Origin: Scatophagus argus
Lineage: Eukaryota; Chordata; Actinopteri; Scatophagidae
Direction: 5' to 3'
Assembly (NCBI RefSeq): GCF_020382885.2
Contig: NC_058506.1
Span: forward strand, 9,278,318-9,342,317
Length of the DNA: 64,000 bases
Shown one piece after another: positions 58,209 to 64,000 of the stretch. Position 1 is the stretch's first letter, and each line of letters opens with the position of its first letter. Made by a program: the position numbers and the translations under genes. The notes under the pieces are model-generated. The model saw nothing but the letters and a program-made list of their open reading frames with translations. It was not told where the DNA came from and made no database searches.

Positions 58209-60146
58209 GTGTTTGTGAGACTGTCATAACAATAATATGAACAAAGTTCAGGGATTCACGAATTGCAGCATTTAATTTTCTCCAGCATTTACAGAAATCG
58301 GGAGGGGGTGAGAGGAGAGGGCCACAGAGGAAAGGTTAACTTTATGTTTTCTATATGAAGGATTTGCTTGAATTTGAATATACTCCTGAAAACAAATACT
58401 GCTACATAACCTGTTGTTTCATTTACACCATCACTCATGTAAACCAATAATCTTTTAATATTTGTTATCTCCTGGCATCAAAATTAGCAAGAATCATCGT
58501 GATCAAAACATCAAAACAATCTAAGTTAATAGGAACAACTGGTAAAATAAACCAAGTGCCATATACTGATTGCTGTGGATGTTCTGGAAACATTTTTGTT
58601 TTTACTATAAATGTAGTTGTAAAAATAGTGATGATAAATACTTTGAGAGTCTGGAAATTGTTGGTTTAGCTGCTTTGAAAAATACTTACATTTTACTCCT
58701 AAAAGCGTGGACAAACTGTGTTACCCCCCAGTTACGACTTATTATGCCTGTAATGCTAACGCTGACTTCTCATTACGGCCAGTAAGCAGGGAGGTCAGTG
58801 GGGACACAACTGGATAAATACTTCAGCTGACTGAAGGCCAAGGGAATAAAATATTAACAGACACAAGATTATGAGTTAAAGTCGGAATATCTGTTCAATA
58901 CTGTATATGACAGTACTTTGAACTGTGCTTCTGATTACTGTCGGCAACAAAGAATTAACATTTGATAAGATATAGACTGTAAATGGTGAGTTTGAAGTTT
59001 CTCATAAACAAAGAATTGCTTGACTGAAACAAAGAGCAAACATTCCTGTTTTTCTTAAAAGTCACCTGCACGGAGAATTGTGATGGTTTATGCTGTGCAT
59101 GAATAACACTGATGCAAAACTGTGCTGTAGATACATCGGCAGTCCTTAATCTGAATTTGTGCACATGTCCATGCATCACTTAATGTATAGAAGCAAACAT
59201 TCATCAAAAGGGTGTGTTGAAACAGAATGGTCTTCGGCCAGCTTCTTTTAGCTGACAGCACTGTACTATGTCAACACAACATTTCCAAAGAGAAGACATT
59301 GGTGTTAAACCTATACGCTCCAGCTTTAAAAAACGGATTTACAAAGAGCAAGAATTTCAACTTATCTTTTGTGTTGCCACAGACCCATTAATGCTTAACC
59401 AGTACTAAAATAGACACTTTCTATACTCAATAAATCAACTATCAGCAATGTTTGCTCTGCTGTCTATTCAGTATTTCTATATTAATATTTGCTTGTGGAA
59501 CTTGAAATGACCTCCCTAAAAATCACAAGCTACCAATTCCTCAAAAGGGGACACAGTCAGGAGGACAAGAATATGTGAGCAACCAAAAAAAGGCAAATGA
59601 CACCCCCAGAGTAAACCCACAGGACAATTAGAACATCACCTCATGAGATGTTAGTACCACATCACTAAACCTTTCTCTGACTGAGCCTGCAATTGTGACC
59701 ACAATACTCCTCCAGAGGCTTCTTAAAACAATAACACAAAATAAAACAATGTATGGTTACATAAACTGTCTCCTGTCTCCTCAAAGCAATCAGTGCCAAA
59801 TGATTACGGTCTTTTAAACTACTGGCTCATGGATTTCAAGCTGTGATAACTGACATTATCTCTACATCCAGTGCCAATCAAGAGAGGCGGAAAAAAACTC
59901 ATTGTAGTCTTACATTTCTATGGTAACCTGTCAGGCACGTGAAATGTCATCTATTTTGGGCGGGAATAGCAGACTTATAATGTAGCCAACAAATCAATGC
60001 TCAAATTAGTCTAGGTTTGAGTGCATGAGAAAAAAAAACCTGAGTCAGTTCTCACACTCCCAAAATGTATATCAGATACAGAAGTTGCGAATAGAGCTGG
60101 TATATCTATTTCTTTTGCTAATTATTAATAGAAAATTACTTTCAAG

Positions 60147-60363
60147 ATGAAGGACATCATCGAGGTTACAGCACTTATAGTAGGTTTTGCAAGTTGGATA
60201 ATGATTTTCATATCACTACAAGATCAGTATTGGAAAGAATCCACCACAGATGGGAGCGTAATTACAACCTCCACAATCTATGAGAACCTCTGGATGTCTT
60301 GTGCAAGCGATTCAACAGGGATCTATAACTGCCGTGATTTTCCATCCCTTTTTGCTCTTCCAG
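60147..60363 (+). CDS. cldn10: Claudin-10-like first exon, copy 1
   Basis: Encodes the first 72 residues plus one base of a claudin: a first membrane segment (about 5-24) and the first extracellular loop with the claudin signature, Trp29, NLW (47-49), Cys52 and Cys62. The stretch DSTGIYNCRDFPSLFAL is typical of claudin-10. A consensus donor GTAAGTG follows at 60364. No matching exon 2 lies before the second first exon at 61899, so it probably splices to 63596 as an alternative first exon. It could instead be an orphaned exon of a decayed duplicate. The loop has Asp26 and Glu31 where copy 2 has Asn and Val, which could alter pore charge. Confidence 0.82.
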
Positions 60364-61842
60364 GTAAGTGAAAGTTGAAGTAGTAACTGTCTAATAAACT
60401 CTTAAACATACATTACAATATCCTAGAAAGGTAATAATTTGCTCCTAATTTGTATTTGTGGCTAAAAAGAAAATGAGAGTCAAAGAAATTTAAATGTTAC
60501 TGTTACTGTTAATCAATAAATTAATAACAGATTGATATATTTTTGACATTACAACTGAAGCTCAGGTTTTCTCTGATGATTCAGCTTCATATAATAGCTG
60601 AGTAGGCATTTTTTCATCTACAGCGTCATCTTGAGAGAAATACAGCTTGTCTTTTCCTGGCCTGATTGATTTAAACACCTACTTTTCTTCTTAGAGAGTC
60701 TAAATTATCATGAACTATACACTCAGAATAAGGCAGCCTTGACAAAAAGAAAAATAATGCACAGATTTAATGCAATGCCTGTGCTGAAATCTCCTACGGC
60801 TGGACAAAAAGCAGCAGCTGAGCAATCCAGTTCAGTTTGCTTGTAAAAGTTATTTTTGTTGTTCCAATCCAAAATTAGACATTTATAAACACATAGATTG
60901 TACTTAATTTCATTTAAGAAAATACACATGACATCGTAATAGGGCTTAAACTACTTTTTTTCCACTGTATCCACCGAGTTTAAAGTAATGTATGTTGGAC
61001 ATGCACTGGCAATTTACATGTGGAAATTGCATGTGGTATTTAATAAGCATTCAAGTTAAGTGGCTTAATTAGTGGCTTAGTTTTTGTGAAATGGTAATTA
61101 GTTCTCCTTGAAACTGTGTAATGCAGTAGAAATCTACTAAAACTTGTCTTTAGACATGCAGTGAAGTTATTCTTCATTCTTGTGTTTAGGTTTAAACCAC
61201 TTGGAATAAAGTAAATGCAGTGTTTTTCTGTGTGTGTGGTCAAAAGGCAGCAGTGATACTTCATCGCTATGATGATAAAGGCCAGATAGTGAACCATATT
61301 TGCTAAGCTAATGAAGAAAATCCTTTTGGGCTCAGCTGTCAGATGAGCAAACAGGTTTATCTGAGGGACATCAAACCTGGTCATCTGCGGGTCAGTATGT
61401 AGTGATGCACTCTCACCCCTCACCCTCCGTCCTCAGTGCCACAAACCTCCTTCCCATCATCCTCGGACACAGAGTCATGCGAGGAGCCAAAACCTGAGTT
61501 GAATCCCATCAATAATGGCTTGATACTATTGACATAGTGTTCAAAGCAAGCGTCGAAAGGTGACAAATAGCTTGAAGTCTATAGAATAAGCACGTTGGAA
61601 GGCTGGACTTCACCTCTCTGTTGTCACCTAAGCTGGGTAAACATTAGGAGTCTTTGAAAAGGTTCAATAGAGTTGAGAATAATAGGAGAAATCATAAGTG
61701 GGCAATTGGGAATTAATCATTGATTTGTAGTTTCTGTAGCATCTTAGCTTGGGCGTTGGTGGCAATTAGTCTGGCACACTGAAACTTTGAGGCCAACAAA
61801 ACCGCACATTTGTGCAGAGATATTTGGGAGAGTCAACGTTTG

Positions 61843-61849
61843 TATAAAG
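61843..61849 (+). promoter_or_regulatory. TATA-box candidate for claudin first exon copy 2
   Basis: TATAAAG lies 56 bases before the ATG at 61899. If used, it would give a 5' UTR of about 25 bases and an independent promoter for this first exon. Confidence 0.35.
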
Positions 61850-61898
61850 TGTCTCTTTGGATAACACTACACGGGTTGGATAGAAGAAACAAGGAAAT

Positions 61899-62115
61899 AT
61901 GAATGCGATAGTGGAAGCTTTTGCCTTTTTTTTGGGGTTTCTCGGCTGGCTAATGGTTGGGATTGCCCTTCCCAACCGATACTGGAAGGTCTCTACAGTG
62001 GATGGTAATGTTATCACCACATCAACCATCTATGAAAACCTTTGGATGTCCTGTGCAACTGACTCCACAGGAGTTCACAACTGCCGAGATTTTCCATCTC
62101 TGCTCGCACTTAATG
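61899..62115 (+). CDS. cldn10: Claudin-10-like first exon, copy 2
   Basis: Exactly the same length (217 bases) and end phase as the exon at 60147. The encoded loop from residue 28 on differs at only about 8 of 46 positions (RYWKVSTVDGNVITTSTIYE...NLWMSCATDSTG), whereas the first 27 residues, the membrane helix, differ widely. Donor GTATGT at 62116. The signature Trp, NLW and two Cys are intact. In mammals CLDN10 uses two alternative first exons (10a and 10b) with different ion selectivity; here both copies look 10b-like. It joins in frame to the exon at 63596. Confidence 0.88.
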
Positions 62116-63595
62116 GTATGTGGCCAGCGCAGAAATTGTTTATTAGTACTGATGACTACTTCAGGTTTGAATGGTATTTCACCCTGAGATTATGGAGACC
62201 ATGATGCAGAAGACAAGACTTTACTCCTCAAGCAACTTGGTATAAACGTGTAGGGAAAACAGCATTTTAAAAAGCTCTTAACATAAAACACAACAATACA
62301 ATATTTTTATCACTGATGTGTAAAGAGGTGACAATGCAGTTTGACCTCTGTATCAAATGTAACATGGAGAGATGCCTGTTCTTGTTGGCCATTGTTTGCA
62401 CTGATCTACACAGGATATTAGCATGTGTTTAAAATATCCTGTTTAATATCAGGAGTGTTCTCCTGTAATGGCTACAATATGTAGAATAATATGAGATGAT
62501 GAGCTCAGAAAGGACAAGCCATCCTGGCTTGGGAACTCTGGCAAATACACATTCAGAAACTAAGAAAAACTTAAAACAGATTGTTAACCATTTTAAGCAT
62601 AAACATGTCACATTTACAAAAGTGATATAGCAGATTGGTGCACACGAAACCGGATCAACAGCCCTTGTCTTGAGCACTGAGGTACCATTTTTTCAGGCCC
62701 TCATCTCATCGGGCAGAAACACCCTTCCCGTTAAACCTAAACAAATACAATATGTTTGAGTTTTGGAAGGACTGAAAGTGTTAGCCTGTTGTCCAACCTA
62801 TAGCATGATTTACAATGATGGCTATAATTTAACTGTTGGAAAATGTCTGACAGATTAGAAAAAGTATTTTTGGTGTGGCAGAAGTTGTATTTTGCACAGG
62901 TATTGTCCACTAACCATGCCCATTAGAGCACATGTCAGACTCAAGGTCCATTGACCAAATCCAGCCCAGCCTATGTGAAAAAAACTCACAAAGAATATAA
63001 TTTGCACTGTGCATCACGGAAGTACATTGTCTATACACAACATATTGAATGCAAACAGAATGCATTCTGATTTTCTGATGAAATCAAAATGCCTGACCAC
63101 TAGATGTCAGTAGGCTCTTGATAGGGCCTCAATATCAAAAGTTGATGGCAGTAGCCTGGAAATATGTCCAAGAAATAAAAGCTGACACAGAGGGAAGGCA
63201 AATTAATGAGAGACGGGATAGCGAACACGTGTTTGTGCTGGCATATGTCGTCTTTGAAGTTCAGTTTCTGTGCCAGTTTACCTAACCCTCCGACACAAAA
63301 CACAGACCCAAGTATGCTAACCTTAGCCACCAAAAAAAAGCAACAGTAAGACATTTGGCCGGAGTGTTTTTCCTCCATCAACTATAGACTCGTCTTGATG
63401 TACGGTGAATGTCATCTTTGTAGCTGAAGAAGCATACATACAATAAGAAACATGCAATTCTTCCTTAATTAATGCAAAGATGCATCTGATTTGTTTCACT
63501 GCTTATATTGTAAATATACTGATTTATGTAGTGTATATATTATAACATATAAGATAAGTATTATAAATAAGTGTATATTTTGTGCTTGCACACAG
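62116..63595 (+). other. Claudin intron 1, no other gene recognised
   Basis: AT-rich intron sequence. A weak CTCF-like word (ccactagatgtcag at about 63099-63112) is present. No further claudin exon was recognised. Confidence 0.5.
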
Positions 63596-63760
63596 GGTAC
63601 ATTCAGGCCTCCCGGGCCCTCATGATTGCTTCCATTGTGTTTGGGACTTTTGGACTCGTGGCCACTCTTGCAGGAATGCAGTGCTCAAAAATAGGAGGAG
63701 AAAACTACATTTTGAAGGGGAGGATCGCTGCCATTGGAGGAGTGTTCTTTTTAATACAAG
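63596..63760 (+). CDS. cldn10: Claudin-10-like exon 2
   Basis: An acceptor (gcacacag) is followed by GYIQASRALMIASIVFGTFG, matching the human CLDN10 second exon (GYIQACRGLMIA...). It covers 55 residues: the second membrane segment, a short cytoplasmic turn (GMQCSKIGG) and the start of the third membrane segment (IAAIGGVFFLIQG). Donor GTAAAG at 63761. The phase fits both first exons. The remaining exons (second extracellular loop, fourth membrane segment and PDZ-binding tail) lie beyond the window, so the gene is partial here. Confidence 0.9.
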
Positions 63761-64000
63761 GTAAAGACTTGGAGGTGGATGTAAAGAAAAAAAAAACGTG
63801 TGTTGGTCAGTTTCAAGTCATTTCAAATGTGTTTGTGAATAAAGGTTCCAGTAGGTTTTAGTATTTTAAAATGACTCCAGAAAGTGTCTGGTCCCCCATG
63901 AACACTGCTATCAACATTAGAAATGTGTTCTCAACAAGCAATTTAACACATGAGACTCGTGAGAAGTTGATTTAAGATAGTGTCTCATCTCATCTCAACA
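63761..64000 (+). other. Claudin intron 2, running out of the window
   Basis: No exon seen. The sequence after the donor GTAAAG is A-rich and then ordinary AT-rich intron. Confidence 0.6.

Larger units (their letters stand above)
56451..60146. other. Intergenic region between grk1 and the claudin gene
   Basis: No coding gene supported; AT-rich, with microsatellites listed separately. Short ORFs such as 58570-58785 and 58955-59179 have no recognisable content. The last kilobase should contain the promoter for the first claudin exon. An 'acttataatg' word at about 59974 is a possible but distant TATA-like element. Confidence 0.4.

Overview
The window is animal nuclear DNA, almost certainly from a ray-finned (teleost) fish. 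The genes are intron-rich with GT-AG borders, gene spacing is compact, and many short dispersed repeats have a teleost look. The translated exons belong to vertebrate families with fish-style tandem duplication. No viral, bacterial, CRISPR, rRNA or tRNA feature was recognised.

Layout, left to right. (1) A possible 3' end of an unidentified plus-strand gene (about 909-1795, weak). (2) An insulin receptor substrate gene on the plus strand (coding 4733-12524), unusual in having an intron between its PH and PTB domains. (3) A repeat-bearing intergenic stretch of about 9 kb. (4) slc25a15, the mitochondrial ornithine carrier (plus, 23094-25376, with an upstream 5' UTR exon near 21790-21910). (5) Two tandem minus-strand TM4SF (L6-type) four-transmembrane genes at 26987-28774 and 30449-31807, with identical exon structure and recognisable shared flanks. 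(6) mpdu1 (plus, 32569-36600), head to head with the second TM4SF gene. (7) slc25a35 (minus, 41977-45549), with a small unannotated ORF divergent from it at 45771-45887. (8) A stretch of about 5 kb without a recognised gene. (9) grk1, rhodopsin kinase (plus, 51011-55391). (10) The 5' part of a claudin-10-type gene (plus, 60147 to beyond the window), with two tandem, equally sized first exons and one visible shared-phase exon 2.

The genes do not form one pathway. They cover insulin signalling, two mitochondrial carriers, glycan-precursor use in the ER, cell-surface tetraspan proteins, visual-cycle shut-off and tight junctions. From general knowledge, the human counterparts of slc25a15, grk1, cldn10 and IRS2 lie on chromosome 13q, while MPDU1 and SLC25A35 lie together on 17p. 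The block therefore joins two human synteny groups.

The main points for a second look are: the paired claudin-10 first exons; the TM4SF tandem duplication that carried a CTCF-like motif and diverged in N-glycosylation sites and 3' UTR length; the IRS protein with IRS1-type sequence in a 13q-like block, a PH/PTB intron and a lost Grb2 site; the geranylgeranyl-type CaaX end of Grk1; and the small membrane ORF next to slc25a35. Exon borders were assigned by reading GT/AG sites and frame continuity by eye. No alignment or transcript data were available.
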